Positions 7,514 through 16,358 of a stretch of DNA of 61,583 bases are shown here, one piece after another. Under the pieces are notes generated by a model. The model did no database searches. It was not told the origin of the DNA and saw only the letters and a program-made list of their open reading frames with translations. The stretch is taken from positions 1 through 61,583 of the forward strand of contig CANFXV010000012.1 of the NCBI GenBank assembly GCA_947451115.1, read 5' to 3'. This stretch comes from Bacteroidota bacterium. Its GTDB lineage: Bacteria; Bacteroidota; Bacteroidia; Chitinophagales; Chitinophagaceae. The position numbers were made by a program, and so were the translations under genes. Position 1 is the first letter of the stretch. Every line of letters starts with the position of its first letter.

Positions 7514-8371
7514 TTATTTATTTTTTTCTGCACATACTAAAATTAAAGAGGCAGTTTCGGTTTCGTCTATAATTACAGTAAGATGGTTATTAATTTTTAA
7601 ATCGCTTAGCTTGGCCTTACCATTGTTGTTTTTTATGATGGTCTTATTGGTGAGTTTAATAATTTGTGCTACACTGTCATTTCTTTTAATGGTAATGGCA
7701 TCTTTAGTCATAGCCACAATGCGTCCTGTACCGCCTGTGCCGCCGCATAAATCACAACAGGCGCTTGAACTTGACGTGTTATTTTTAAGGTTGTTCTGCA
7801 ATTTTGTTTGTACACTTGGCTCAATGCCAATGGGAAGTTCAACTTGCTTGTAATAGGAAAGCGTTAACAAACTAGAAATAACAATTAGGCCTCCTAAGAC
7901 TACAATATTTAATATTGATTTTATGGGCGTATGTATTTTAATATACAATAGATACATCCAATAACCCATTAACACACCCCATCCATTTAATAGTATATCA
8001 TCTACATCAAAAATCCCAACATGTAGTAGCAATTGCACGCCTTCTATTATTAAGCCGGAGGCGGCTGCTATCATCCATATTTGCTTCCATCTTATTTTTA
8101 AAAAAACAAGTGGCAGTAAAAATCCTAAAGGAACTAATGCAGCAATATTGCCAAAAATATTTAATACAGCAATTAAGACACCATTTTTTCCAGTAAAATA
8201 GTAAAAGATGGTTTTAAATGGAATTAAATTAGCTGGGCCTTCCTGTGTGCCTCCAAAATTTAATTTGATAGGACCAATGCGGATCATTGCAAGATCCTTC
8301 CACACCAAAATTTTAAATAATAGGATAAGGTATAGGGCAAATAAAATATAAGCAACTACTCTTTTTTTCAT
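7514..8371 (-). CDS. VanZ-family membrane protein with Cys/Gly-rich C-terminal domain
   Basis: A 285-residue protein. Residues 1-172 form a VanZ-type membrane domain with about five transmembrane segments and the family motifs N-L-I-P-F (48-52), F-G-N-I-A-A-L-V-P-L-G (73-83) and D-V-D-D-I-L-L-N (122-129). VanZ relatives are linked to glycopeptide tolerance and to processing of surface substrates, but most are uncharacterised. After the last membrane segment comes a Ser-rich linker, then C-C-D-L-C-G-G-T-G-G-T-G at 205-216 and a beta-rich tail like a DUF5666-type small barrel, ending with another Cys. The Cys/Gly motif resembles one DnaJ zinc repeat. The gene sits between PhyH and YdeI genes with 3-base gaps. 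Confidence 0.85.
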   Translation of the reverse strand: MKKRVVAYILFALYLILLFKILVWKDLAMIRIGPIKLNFGGTQEGPANLIPFKTIFYYFTGKNGVLIAVLNIFGNIAALVPLGFLLPLVFLKIRWKQIWMIAAASGLIIEGVQLLLHVGIFDVDDILLNGWGVLMGYWMYLLYIKIHTPIKSILNIVVLGGLIVISSLLTLSYYKQVELPIGIEPSVQTKLQNNLKNNTSSSSACCDLCGGTGGTGRIVAMTKDAITIKRNDSVAQIIKLTNKTIIKNNNGKAKLSDLKINNHLTVIIDETETASLILVCAEKNK

Positions 8372-8374
8372 TGT

Positions 8375-9160
8375 TTAAATTTTATCCAATCCTTTCAGTA
8401 TGGCTTTTACCACGGGGCTATTACTGGAATTAGTTGCATCTAGTGTAAAATCTTTTTTTGTCATCAATGCAGGTTGGGCCATGAATTTTGGTTTTGTGCC
8501 TAAATGATCTTGGGCTGCATGTACGATAAAAGGATGACATAAATAAACAGTCCCCGCCTTACCAGTTGCATTTATTTCTTCGCAATTATTGATGCTGTCT
8601 AAATGGGCAGCGAGTTCCATAAAGGCCAATCCTTTTTCGCCTGCGTGCGATAGAATTTTTGCCACATTCAAATGCGAACCAATTTTCAATTTTGTGGGAG
8701 CATCATGCTCCGACACATCTGAAAATAAAAATAGCATCAACAAGCCTCTTGCTTTGGATTGTACATTAATTCGCCATTCTAAATAATTGCTAGCATTTTC
8801 ATCTGTAAAACTGGCATCTACATGCCAACCGGTATCATTGGCTTTTTCTTGAGACGGGAACCTAATGGGAAAACTACCTATAGATGTTTTTGGTATCCAA
8901 TTGTCTTCACCCACCAATTTATCAAATGCATAATGGAGAAATTCACTATTTGCCGCTTCAATAAATGGAGCGTCCGTCATTTCACCTATTCTAATCACAG
9001 GCTGGGTCCAGGTGGTTTGATCATCAGGATGGCAGTGGGTGGCTTTCCATAAAAGATCAACACATTGCGCTGCCACTGTTGCAGGAAAAGCATTTTCTAT
9101 TTTAATAAAACCATTGTTAATAAAGCCATCAATTTGATGGATGGATAAGGAATGATTCAT
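8375..9160 (-). CDS. Phytanoyl-CoA dioxygenase (PhyH) family protein
   Basis: A 261-residue protein from the ATG at 9160 (M-N-H-S-L-S-I-H-Q-I-D-G-F); the frame continues upstream but would run into the divergent GNAT gene. PhyH proteins are Fe(II)/2-oxoglutarate oxygenases. The metal dyad is W-H-V-D at 112-115 (His113, Asp115) and the distal His is in the C-H-P-F-I-V-H segment (209-214). The N-terminal G-F-I-x-I-E-N-A-F motif is typical. The substrate is unknown. It is the first gene of the PhyH-VanZ-YdeI run; the 80-base gap to the divergent GNAT gene should hold both promoters. Confidence 0.82.
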   Translation of the reverse strand: MNHSLSIHQIDGFINNGFIKIENAFPATVAAQCVDLLWKATHCHPDDQTTWTQPVIRIGEMTDAPFIEAANSEFLHYAFDKLVGEDNWIPKTSIGSFPIRFPSQEKANDTGWHVDASFTDENASNYLEWRINVQSKARGLLMLFLFSDVSEHDAPTKLKIGSHLNVAKILSHAGEKGLAFMELAAHLDSINNCEEINATGKAGTVYLCHPFIVHAAQDHLGTKPKFMAQPALMTKKDFTLDATNSSNSPVVKAILKGLDKI

Positions 9161-9240
9161 ACTTGAAGATAAATATTTTAGACTAAAATACTGCGCTTTA
9201 ATTAAATGAAAAGTGCTTCCTTTGCGTATAAATTGTTGAA

Positions 9241-9750
9241 ATGAATTTAAGATTAGCCAATCCCGAAGATAAAAATACCATTTGGGAAATTTTGCAAGCA
9301 GCCATTGAACAAAGAAGAAAGGATGGCAGTGAACAATGGCAAAATGGTTATCCAAACGAACAAACTGTAATTACCGATATTCAAAATGGCCATGGTTATG
9401 TACTAGTGGACAACCAAGCCATTATTGCTTATGCGGCCATTATATTTGGGATAGAACCTACCTATACAGATATCCAAGGGCAATGGTTGTCCAATGGCGA
9501 TTATGCGGTGGTGCACCGGGTAGCTACTGCTGAAGCACTTAAAAGGAAAGGGATGGGTGCCAATTTGTTTTTATTGATTGAAGAACTTTGTGTAGAAAAA
9601 AACATTTTTAGTATTAAGGTGGATACGAATTTTGACAATGTACCCATGCTAAGAATTTTGGATAAATTAAATTATACTTATTGCGGAGAAATATTTTTTA
9701 GTGGGGCATCACGCAAGGCTTATGAAAAATTGTTAATTCAAACCACTTAA
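9241..9750 (+). CDS. GNAT-family N-acetyltransferase
   Basis: A 169-residue acetyl-CoA-dependent acyltransferase. The GNAT core shows V-H-R-V-A-T near residue 90 followed by the acetyl-CoA pyrophosphate loop R-K-G-M-G-A (about 101-106) and a late strand ending in the D-T-N-F-D-N-V-P-M segment, where members often carry the N-x-x-M/A helix. The substrate cannot be inferred. A second GNAT gene follows after 7 bases, so the pair is probably co-transcribed. It is divergent from the PhyH gene. Confidence 0.87.
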   Translation: MNLRLANPEDKNTIWEILQAAIEQRRKDGSEQWQNGYPNEQTVITDIQNGHGYVLVDNQAIIAYAAIIFGIEPTYTDIQGQWLSNGDYAVVHRVATAEALKRKGMGANLFLLIEELCVEKNIFSIKVDTNFDNVPMLRILDKLNYTYCGEIFFSGASRKAYEKLLIQTT

Positions 9751-9757
9751 TATTTTT

Positions 9758-10276
9758 ATGGATCCCATTCAAATTGTCCAATTAGAGCTTGCTGATCTTG
9801 AAGTGCTTCAACAATTGAGCAGACAAACTTTTACAGAAACTTTTGCTATTCATAATTCCGAAGAGGACATGCATAATTACCTCACCAATAATTTAAGTTT
9901 GGATACTTTGACCAATGAATTGTCTAATCCTAATTCAAAATTTTATTTTGCCATAGAGGGAGACAAAAAAATTGGCTATTTAAAATTAAATTTAGGGGAG
10001 GCGCAATCTGATGTAAAGGATCCCAATTCACTCGAAATTGAACGCATTTATGTGTTGAACACTTATTTTGGAAAAAAAGTTGGTCAGGTATTGTATCAAA
10101 AAGCATTGGCTATGGCTAAGGAGCTAAAACTAAAATACATCTGGCTGGGTGTTTGGGAAAAAAATGAACGCGCCCTTCAATTTTATAAAAAAAACGGCTT
10201 TATTGAATTTGATCAACACATTTTTAAATTAGGCAATGACGAGCAAACCGATTTGCTCATGCGTCTATTTATTTAA
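9758..10276 (+). CDS. GNAT-family N-acetyltransferase
   Basis: A 172-residue GNAT protein. It has the strand-4/loop motif E-I-E-R-I-Y-V-L followed by G-K-K-V-G-Q (acetyl-CoA loop, about residues 107-112) and the late motif W-L-G-V-W-E-K-N-E-R-A-L-Q-F-Y-K-K-N-G-F that is diagnostic of the RimI/SpeG-like branch. Its targets could be a small amine, amino acid or protein N-terminus. It follows another GNAT gene by 7 bases. Its last 8 bases overlap the end of the convergent GH5 gene. Confidence 0.9.
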   Translation: MDPIQIVQLELADLEVLQQLSRQTFTETFAIHNSEEDMHNYLTNNLSLDTLTNELSNPNSKFYFAIEGDKKIGYLKLNLGEAQSDVKDPNSLEIERIYVLNTYFGKKVGQVLYQKALAMAKELKLKYIWLGVWEKNERALQFYKKNGFIEFDQHIFKLGNDEQTDLLMRLFI

Positions 10277-11546
10277 TCCAAGATCTAATAAATTTTCTTT
10301 CTAATTTCCCCGACTCAGTTAAATTGGCATCCTCCCAAGTGGTTAAATTAAATGTACCTGGCCTGGCGATAGACCATTCCTCTGCTTTATCATTCACCGA
10401 CCAGGCCAAATGACTAATCATATTGGTCCTGCACCATTCCATCCATAATTCAGCTTCAGGATCGTTCTGTGTATAGCCAATAGGGCCCCATTCTGTCACA
10501 AAAATGGGCAAGCCTGTTTTCAAGGCTGCTGTAGCCACATCACGTAAGGCTTGTTTATGATAGACCGTATAAAAGTGCAAAGTATAGGCAATATTGTTGG
10601 AGATGGTGATAGGATCTGCTGCTGCTAAATCTACTCTTTGTGACCAGGTAGGTGTGCCTACAATAATTAAATTATCGGGATCTACTTTTCTGATAGCTGT
10701 AATTACTTTTTCTGCATAGGGCTTTAAAACTTTAGGCCAAGAAATATCTAAGGGCTCATTAAAAATTTCATAAATCACATTATCGTTCTTGCCATAAAGG
10801 GTGGCCATTTCTGTAAAAAAAGTGACGGCTTCATCGGAGTATTTATAAGCACTTTCGGTATGCCAATCTATAATAACATACAAGCCATTGGCTAAAGCGG
10901 CATCCACAATGGTTTTGACTTTAGTCACATTGCCTAGTTTATCGGACAAATAACCACCATTATCATCTACGCCCATGGCGGCTCTAACAATACTGGTTCC
11001 CCAATCTAAAGCCAACCAAGAAACTACTTGACTTTTGTAATAGTTTTCTCCACCCCAACCATTATTGCTCCAAAAAAAACTATTGCCAGCCAGGGATACC
11101 GGATTTTTATTTTTATCTACAATTTTATTGCCTAATGTTTGTAATAGCCCATATTTATCTACCACGGAAATATAATTTCTCGCAGTCAATTGCAATTGAT
11201 AGCTGTTTTCTTTTTGTGAACTTGTATTTTTAACAACAATCGAAGTAGTATTGTTGGATACATTCACTACATCGCCTGCTTTTATATTAGCCGTGCAATT
11301 TTCTGCTAAGTAAATATTTTTTACGGTGGCCTTGGTCACTCCATAGGGCAAAACCCTGCTTAGATTGATATTATTTCCTGAAACCAGGGTATTAAAAATA
11401 GATCCATTGTATTCAAAATCGATACTGCTTAAACTCGCCTCCTGATTGCTTATCACGGCTGCAGTTTCTTTTTTTGCACAAGCTGCCAATACGATCATAA
11501 GTATTAAACTCAGGCCAATAAAATTTAATCCTTTTTTTAAGTGCAT
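10269..11546 (-). CDS. Glycoside hydrolase family 5 lipoprotein (cellulase-like)
   Basis: A 425-residue protein from the ATG at 11546. It is a lipoprotein (lipobox L-A-A-C, Cys23), so membrane-anchored and probably exported to the surface or periplasm. Residues about 30-120 form an Ig-like beta domain; the rest is a GH5 barrel with D-W-H (227-229), the acid/base Glu264 in F-N-E-P, and the nucleophile Glu352 in V-T-E-W-G. GH5 enzymes of this layout act on cellulose, mannan, xyloglucan or other beta-glucans. It is divergent from a secreted DUF1593 protein, 100 bases away, which also occurs in polysaccharide loci. No SusC/SusD pair is visible, so this is not a full PUL. Confidence 0.9.
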   Translation of the reverse strand: MHLKKGLNFIGLSLILMIVLAACAKKETAAVISNQEASLSSIDFEYNGSIFNTLVSGNNINLSRVLPYGVTKATVKNIYLAENCTANIKAGDVVNVSNNTTSIVVKNTSSQKENSYQLQLTARNYISVVDKYGLLQTLGNKIVDKNKNPVSLAGNSFFWSNNGWGGENYYKSQVVSWLALDWGTSIVRAAMGVDDNGGYLSDKLGNVTKVKTIVDAALANGLYVIIDWHTESAYKYSDEAVTFFTEMATLYGKNDNVIYEIFNEPLDISWPKVLKPYAEKVITAIRKVDPDNLIIVGTPTWSQRVDLAAADPITISNNIAYTLHFYTVYHKQALRDVATAALKTGLPIFVTEWGPIGYTQNDPEAELWMEWCRTNMISHLAWSVNDKAEEWSIARPGTFNLTTWEDANLTESGKLERKFIRSWIK

Positions 11547-11626
11547 GCAGGCAATGTTTATATACACAATATAATAATAATTCTTATACAAATTTAGCCA
11601 TCGAAAAACTTCGTAACAGGTCTAAT

Positions 11627-11634
11627 TACTTTTG
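11627..11634 (+). promoter_or_regulatory. Putative -7 element TACTTTTG
   Basis: Matches the Bacteroidota -7 consensus TAnnTTTG. It ends 12 bases before the ATG at 11647, so the leader would be very short. No clear TTTG -33 element is seen at the expected distance, so this is tentative. Confidence 0.4.
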
Positions 11635-11646
11635 TATATTCATGTG

Positions 11647-13149
11647 ATGAAATATTTAATGATTGCTTGTTTACTTATTTTGACTTTTAAAGTCCAAAGC
11701 CAAAACAAACTAGGATTAAAAATCCTACCCCGCACCATTGTAACTACGGATGGTGAAATTGATGATGTAGATACTTTTATTCGCATGCTCCTCTATTCCA
11801 ATGAATACAAAGTAGAGGGCTTGGTGTATTCCAGTTCAATGTGGCATTATAAAGGAGATGGCAAGGGGACTTTATTTACTTCTGAAATGGAGATGACTAA
11901 AAAAATGTATGGCACCAAAACTAGTTTGAGATGGGCTGGCGTCAATTGGATCCAAGATTTATTGAATGCGTATACCCAAGTACATCCTAATTTAATTTTA
12001 CACGATAAAAATTATCCTAGCCCTAGCTATTTAAAAAGCTTAGTAAAAGTGGGCAATATTGATTTTGAAGGAGAGATGGATAAAGTAACTGAAGGTGCCG
12101 TTTGGATTAAAGACAAATTGATGGACAAAAATCCAGCGCCTATTTATTTACAAGCCTGGGGTGGCACCAATACCATTGCCCGTGCATTAAAATTAATTGA
12201 AGATCAATACGCCACAACAGCTCAATGGGAAAAAATCAAGGATCAAATTTCTCGCAAAGCCATCATTTACACGGTGATGGATCAAGACGCCACCTATAAA
12301 AAATACATTGGTGTTCATTGGCCTAAGATAGTTGTATTTTACAATGCACATCAGTTTGGCAGCTTTGCTTATCCTTGGAAAAAAACCATACCAAAATCGA
12401 TGCAATCTTATTTTGAAGGGCCCTATATGTCTTCTAAAATAATTTTGAATCATGGCGCCTTATTGAAAATGTATTATGCTTATGGGGATGGCCAAAAACA
12501 AGCAGGGGATGAGGAACATACCCATGGTGATCCAACAAAAATAACCAATACCCAATGGGGATCTTTTGAAAAATATGATTTTATCTCGGAAGGGGATTCG
12601 CCCGCTTTTTTACAGTTGGTCGATATTGGTTTAGACAATACCAATCATCCCAACTATGGTGGTTGGGGAGGAAGATTTGTGGCTGCTGCTGACAATCCAT
12701 TTAGGTATGAAGATGGGCCAAGCGCTGCAGATTTCAATCCTGAATTAAATAAATTAGATATCAATTTTCCTCAAACAAGATGGCTAGTAGCTGTTCAAGA
12801 AGATTTTGCAGCAAGAGCCAATTGGTGTGTGCAAAGTTTTAAGGAGGCCAATCATGCGCCAACTATTATGGTGAAAGAAGGTACTAGTATCAATGGGCGT
12901 CCTGGTCAATCCATTACATTGCATATAAGAAGTACCGATCCTGATCAAAATTTGGTAAATATCAAAGCATGGCCTTATGCTGAACTTAGCGCAGGTGCAA
13001 TTGACTTAAGTTTTAAAAACCATCTTTTAAAAGCGCAGATTCCTATCACCGCAAAAAAAGGAGACCTCTACCATATCATTGTAGAAGGCACTGACAATGG
13101 GTCTCCAGCCCTAACTAGGTATAGAAGGGTGGTGGTGGCTATTCAATAA
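11647..13149 (+). CDS. Secreted DUF1593 protein (nucleoside-hydrolase-like fold)
   Basis: A 500-residue protein starting at the ATG at 11647, with a signal peptide (about 1-19, ending V-Q-S-Q). The N-terminal domain matches DUF1593: T-T-D-G-E-I-D-D-V-D-T, where the Asp cluster resembles the metal-binding motif of nucleoside hydrolases, followed by G-L-V-Y-S-S-S. A C-terminal beta-sandwich of about 100 residues follows (R-S-T-D-P-D-Q-N near the end). Members are sometimes called cellulose-binding proteins and occur in polysaccharide-degradation loci; their substrate is unproven. It is divergent from the GH5 lipoprotein gene. Confidence 0.85.
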   Translation: MKYLMIACLLILTFKVQSQNKLGLKILPRTIVTTDGEIDDVDTFIRMLLYSNEYKVEGLVYSSSMWHYKGDGKGTLFTSEMEMTKKMYGTKTSLRWAGVNWIQDLLNAYTQVHPNLILHDKNYPSPSYLKSLVKVGNIDFEGEMDKVTEGAVWIKDKLMDKNPAPIYLQAWGGTNTIARALKLIEDQYATTAQWEKIKDQISRKAIIYTVMDQDATYKKYIGVHWPKIVVFYNAHQFGSFAYPWKKTIPKSMQSYFEGPYMSSKIILNHGALLKMYYAYGDGQKQAGDEEHTHGDPTKITNTQWGSFEKYDFISEGDSPAFLQLVDIGLDNTNHPNYGGWGGRFVAAADNPFRYEDGPSAADFNPELNKLDINFPQTRWLVAVQEDFAARANWCVQSFKEANHAPTIMVKEGTSINGRPGQSITLHIRSTDPDQNLVNIKAWPYAELSAGAIDLSFKNHLLKAQIPITAKKGDLYHIIVEGTDNGSPALTRYRRVVVAIQ

Positions 13150-13159
13150 AAAATATTGC

Positions 13160-13588
13160 TTACTTATTATACAGGTGGATGGAAGCGGCTACAATTTTCC
13201 ATTCACCTTTTATTTTTTCCACCATCTTAATTTCGTGCGAATAAGTTTTGTTTCCTTTTGGGTCAATAGACACTTCGTCATGGCTTACCCATGCATTGTC
13301 TCCATGTATGCTAAAATTATAATTGCTATTTTCAAAGGTCCCACTGCCTAGATGAGTGGTATCAGATAATTGTTCAGCAGGGATCACCATAGATTGTCCA
13401 TTGGGGGTGCTTACAAATACTCTACTATAAGGTTTAATGGCCCAACAACTTGCATGTCCTTTACCATCCCCTGTTCGATAGGTAGTGGATTCCTTGACAA
13501 ATAGTTTGATGATGGCTGCCTCTTCTTTGTTCTGGCTAAAGGCATGGAAACTGCATAAACTAAGTGCAAGTAGGAATAAAGCTTTCAT
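13160..13588 (-). CDS. Secreted NTF2-like/SnoaL-like protein
   Basis: A 142-residue protein with a signal peptide (about 1-18, ending F-S-Q). The mature part looks like a single NTF2-like (DUF4440/SnoaL) domain: an early helix E-A-A-I-I-K-L-F, a middle with W-V-S-H-D-E-V, and a last strand K-I-K-G-E-W-K-I-V-A-A-S-I-H, which is the classic end of this fold. Such proteins bind small hydrophobic ligands or act as minor enzymes; function cannot be assigned. It converges on the DUF1593 gene with 10 bases between stops. Confidence 0.75.
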   Translation of the reverse strand: MKALFLLALSLCSFHAFSQNKEEAAIIKLFVKESTTYRTGDGKGHASCWAIKPYSRVFVSTPNGQSMVIPAEQLSDTTHLGSGTFENSNYNFSIHGDNAWVSHDEVSIDPKGNKTYSHEIKMVEKIKGEWKIVAASIHLYNK

Positions 13589-13645
13589 ATGGTATGTGTT
13601 TTAATGTATTGTAATTTAAATCATTTTTTTTTGATTTTAAAGATT

Positions 13646-13653
13646 TAGCTTTG
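13646..13653 (+). promoter_or_regulatory. Putative -7 element TAGCTTTG
   Basis: Exact match to TAnnTTTG directly upstream of the ATG at 13660, so transcription would start at or next to the start codon (near-leaderless). A TTTG at 13630-13633 is too close to be a normal -33 element. Confidence 0.35.
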
Positions 13654-13659
13654 TATTCA

Positions 13660-14121
13660 ATGAAAAAGTTAACAGTCTTATTTACTTGCTTGTTGTTTTT
13701 TGGGCTAGGTTTGAATGCGCAAAATGATACCACTAAGGTGGATCCCTTTTTAACCAATGTAACGATCGAAGTAAATAACATCAACGACCCTTTGTTGTTT
13801 GCTTCTTCGGTAGATATTTCAATTAAAGCCGCTGTGGGCAGCGAAAAATATGCCACTCAAATCTTGTATGGTACTTTAGACATTGGAGAAGAAAGAACTT
13901 TGCAAATGGATGTTTTAAATAAGAAAGTAACCAAGTCTACCATATTTAATTCTAAGGTTTCCTTTTTATTTAATTCTAGGTCCAGCGATGATTTTATTGG
14001 GCTATTCAATTTTATTTTTGATTTTTCTGACGGGTCTACCTACAATTATAAGTTTGGAAAACTAACCATTGGCAATGACATGAAATTGTCAAGCATCACT
14101 AGAGGCATTTACGTGCACTAA
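13660..14121 (+). CDS. Small secreted hypothetical protein
   Basis: A 153-residue protein from the ATG at 13660 with a signal peptide (about 1-19, ending L-N-A-Q). The mature part is rich in beta-strand residues, Asn, Asp and Ser (V-T-I-E-V-N-N-I-N-D, S-R-S-S-D-D-F, L-F-N-F-I-F-D-F-S), without Cys and without a motif I recognise. It is likely periplasmic. It is divergent from the NTF2-like gene (71 bases between starts) and convergent with the methyltransferase. The signal peptide and codon pattern support a real gene. Confidence 0.7.
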   Translation: MKKLTVLFTCLLFFGLGLNAQNDTTKVDPFLTNVTIEVNNINDPLLFASSVDISIKAAVGSEKYATQILYGTLDIGEERTLQMDVLNKKVTKSTIFNSKVSFLFNSRSSDDFIGLFNFIFDFSDGSTYNYKFGKLTIGNDMKLSSITRGIYVH

Positions 14122-14141
14122 TTTTAAAGAAAATTATTTTT
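14119..14141. terminator. Weak AT-only hairpin between convergent genes
   Basis: TAATTTT, loop AAAG, AAAATTA, then a run of T: a 7-bp stem with no G-C pair, overlapping the upstream stop codon. It sits where both convergent genes need termination, but the low stability makes it doubtful. Confidence 0.3.
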
Positions 14142-15000
14142 ACTTAGGCTTATGTGCCAGCAAGGTATAGTACCTGAACAAGTCCTGTTCTAGGGCATCT
14201 GCTTGTTTCCCGGATTGTTTGAAATTGTCGTACCTGATTTTAGATAAGATGCGCAAGCGATACATAATTTCTGCTAGCGGGGTCAATTTATTGATGGTCT
14301 TTCTTAAATTCTTATAAGAGACAAACATATTTTTGGATACATTCTTGCTTTCAAAATTTACAAAACCTACTTTTGCTGCGTTGGCTTGATGCTCTTCTAA
14401 AGTATCAATATCAGGCACTGCCCATGCATTGAAAATATTTTTTAATAAGGTTTCATCTTCGGTATTCAATTGTCTTGAAGAACGAATAGAATCTGCAATC
14501 ACCAATCTGCCTCCTGGTTTTAATAATCTAAAGGCTTCTTTGTAAAAAAGAGATTTATCTACTGTATGACATTGACTCTCGATGGCCCATACTATTTCAA
14601 AACTTTCATCTTCAAACGGAGCGTTTAAATAATTGGCTGTTCTAAATTCTGCGCCATGTATATTTTGTTTTTTTGCCATTTTATAGGCAATCTCTACTTG
14701 ACTTTCTACTAAGGTGATGCCTATTACTTTTGCTTTTCTATGTTGGGTCAACCATAAGGTGGAATTGCCCAATCCGCATCCTGCATCCAATACCGTTGTG
14801 CCCTCTTTAATGTCTGCCCAATCGGCCAGCACTTCATTGATTCTAAAGATAGCTTGCGCATGTTTGGTGGCTTTTTCGTCATAATAACCAAAATGCAATG
14901 CTGGAGTTGTTTTTAAATTCCAATTCCATATCAATTGATACTCAAAATGAGTGGAATTGTAATAGGACTGTATTTCTTTGTCGTTTTTCAATTGGGACAT
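14140..15000 (-). CDS. Class I SAM-dependent methyltransferase
   Basis: A 286-residue protein. The SAM-binding motif I is L-D-A-G-C-G-L-G at 71-78, followed by motif II-like E-I-V-W-A-I-E-S-Q-C-H and the post-motif L-L-K-P-G-G-R-L-V-I-A-D. The layout resembles the UbiE/tocopherol/sterol C-methyltransferase branch, which methylates quinones, sterols or other small lipophilic molecules. The C-terminal part (about 210-286) is helical and basic and may bind membrane or substrate. It stands alone; the next gene is divergent. The substrate is not inferable. Confidence 0.87.
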   Translation of the reverse strand: MSQLKNDKEIQSYYNSTHFEYQLIWNWNLKTTPALHFGYYDEKATKHAQAIFRINEVLADWADIKEGTTVLDAGCGLGNSTLWLTQHRKAKVIGITLVESQVEIAYKMAKKQNIHGAEFRTANYLNAPFEDESFEIVWAIESQCHTVDKSLFYKEAFRLLKPGGRLVIADSIRSSRQLNTEDETLLKNIFNAWAVPDIDTLEEHQANAAKVGFVNFESKNVSKNMFVSYKNLRKTINKLTPLAEIMYRLRILSKIRYDNFKQSGKQADALEQDLFRYYTLLAHKPK

Positions 15001-15136
15001 AAAGGATGCTGCTTGAGAGGATAAAAGTAAATCATTTCTTTAAAAAACTGGTATATCTGGCTTAAGAGGGGAAGCAGTGTAGTCAATGGTTTATTAGTTG
15101 TACCTTTATTGCTACAAATTACTAAAAGAACCTATT

Positions 15137-16327
15137 TTGAAGTTTATAGATTTGGGCTTAGACCAGCGGATTTTAGATGGCATTGATGCCATGGGTTATG
15201 AAACAGCTACACCAGTTCAGCAACAAGTAATGGTGCCTATTTTAGAAGGTAAAGACATTATTGCTGCAGCCCAAACAGGCACGGGTAAAACTGCTGCTTT
15301 TTTATTGCCCTTGTTACATCGCTTATTGACTGTCTCACATCAGTCTGGTGACATTAACGCTTTAATCATTGTACCAACTCGTGAGTTGGCCATTCAAATT
15401 GCAGAAAGCATCGAAGGCCTTTCCTATTTCACCGATGTGAGTTCCATTGCAGTTTATGGTGGTGGAGATGGAAGTTCATTCGTAGCAGAAAAAAAAGCAT
15501 TGACCAGTGGGGTGGATATTGTAGTGTGTACACCTGGAAGAATGATTGCACATTTAAATATGGGCTATGTAAAACTGAAAGGTTTAAAATATCTTGTCTT
15601 AGATGAAGCGGATAGAATGTTGGACATGGGATTTTCAGATGACATTGCAAAAATTATTACTTTTTTACCCAAGGAGCGTCAGAATCTTTTGTTTTCTGCC
15701 ACCATGCCTGCTAAAATGAGAGAGCTGGCTAAAAAAATATTACACCAACCAGTTGAAATAAATATTGCCATCTCCAAGCCGCCTGAGCAGATTATCCAAA
15801 AAGCATTTATTGTATATGATGCACAAAAAGTGCCCATCATCATTGACATGTTAAGTTCAAAACGCTATTCTAAAGTAATTGTTTTTTGTTCTAAAAAAAT
15901 TAATGTCAAGCAATTGGCCAATAAGTTAATGCAGGCCAAACTTTCTGTTGCCGAAATTCATTCCGATTTAGATCAAAAAAGCAGAGAGCAGTATTTACAA
16001 GATTTTAGAAATCAAAAGACCAATATTTTAGTGGCCACCGATATTTTAAGCAGAGGTATTGACATTGATGACATCGATTTAGTGATTAATTACGATGTAC
16101 CCAATGACGGGGAAGACTACATTCATCGTATTGGAAGAACCGCTAGGGCGGCCACTTCTGGCACTGCCTTTACCTTGGTGGCGGAAAAAGAACAAAGCAA
16201 ATTTGCCGAAATTGAAGCTTTATTGGGTGCTCCTGTTTTAAAAGGGAAAGTGCCTGATATGTTTGGGCCTACCCCTAATTATGCGCCTAAACAAGTGGCG
16301 TCAAAAAAATTTACTAGAAGAAGATAA
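15137..16327 (+). CDS. DEAD-box RNA helicase (RhlE-like)
   Basis: A 396-residue ATP-dependent RNA helicase. I chose the TTG at 15137 (M-K-F-I-D-L-G-L-D), which matches RhlE starts; another TTG lies at 15098 and no ATG is suitable. Motifs in order: Q-motif, A-Q-T-G-T-G-K-T (Walker A), P-T-R-E-L-A, T-P-G-R-M, D-E-A-D (Walker B), S-A-T, T-D-I-L-S-R-G-I-D, and H-R-I-G-R-T-A-R. The tail is short and basic (K-K-F-T-R-R-R), as in RhlE proteins that act in ribosome assembly, RNA decay and cold adaptation. The non-ATG start may hold expression low. Confidence 0.92.
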   Translation: MKFIDLGLDQRILDGIDAMGYETATPVQQQVMVPILEGKDIIAAAQTGTGKTAAFLLPLLHRLLTVSHQSGDINALIIVPTRELAIQIAESIEGLSYFTDVSSIAVYGGGDGSSFVAEKKALTSGVDIVVCTPGRMIAHLNMGYVKLKGLKYLVLDEADRMLDMGFSDDIAKIITFLPKERQNLLFSATMPAKMRELAKKILHQPVEINIAISKPPEQIIQKAFIVYDAQKVPIIIDMLSSKRYSKVIVFCSKKINVKQLANKLMQAKLSVAEIHSDLDQKSREQYLQDFRNQKTNILVATDILSRGIDIDDIDLVINYDVPNDGEDYIHRIGRTARAATSGTAFTLVAEKEQSKFAEIEALLGAPVLKGKVPDMFGPTPNYAPKQVASKKFTRRR

Positions 16328-16358
16328 TTCATTCATTAAAATCTTTAACCATTTTATT

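Noticed and set aside
7488..7853. Plus-strand hydrophobic ORF of 121 codons
   Set aside because: It is antisense to VanZ and its apparent membrane segments come from the complement of the VanZ tail.
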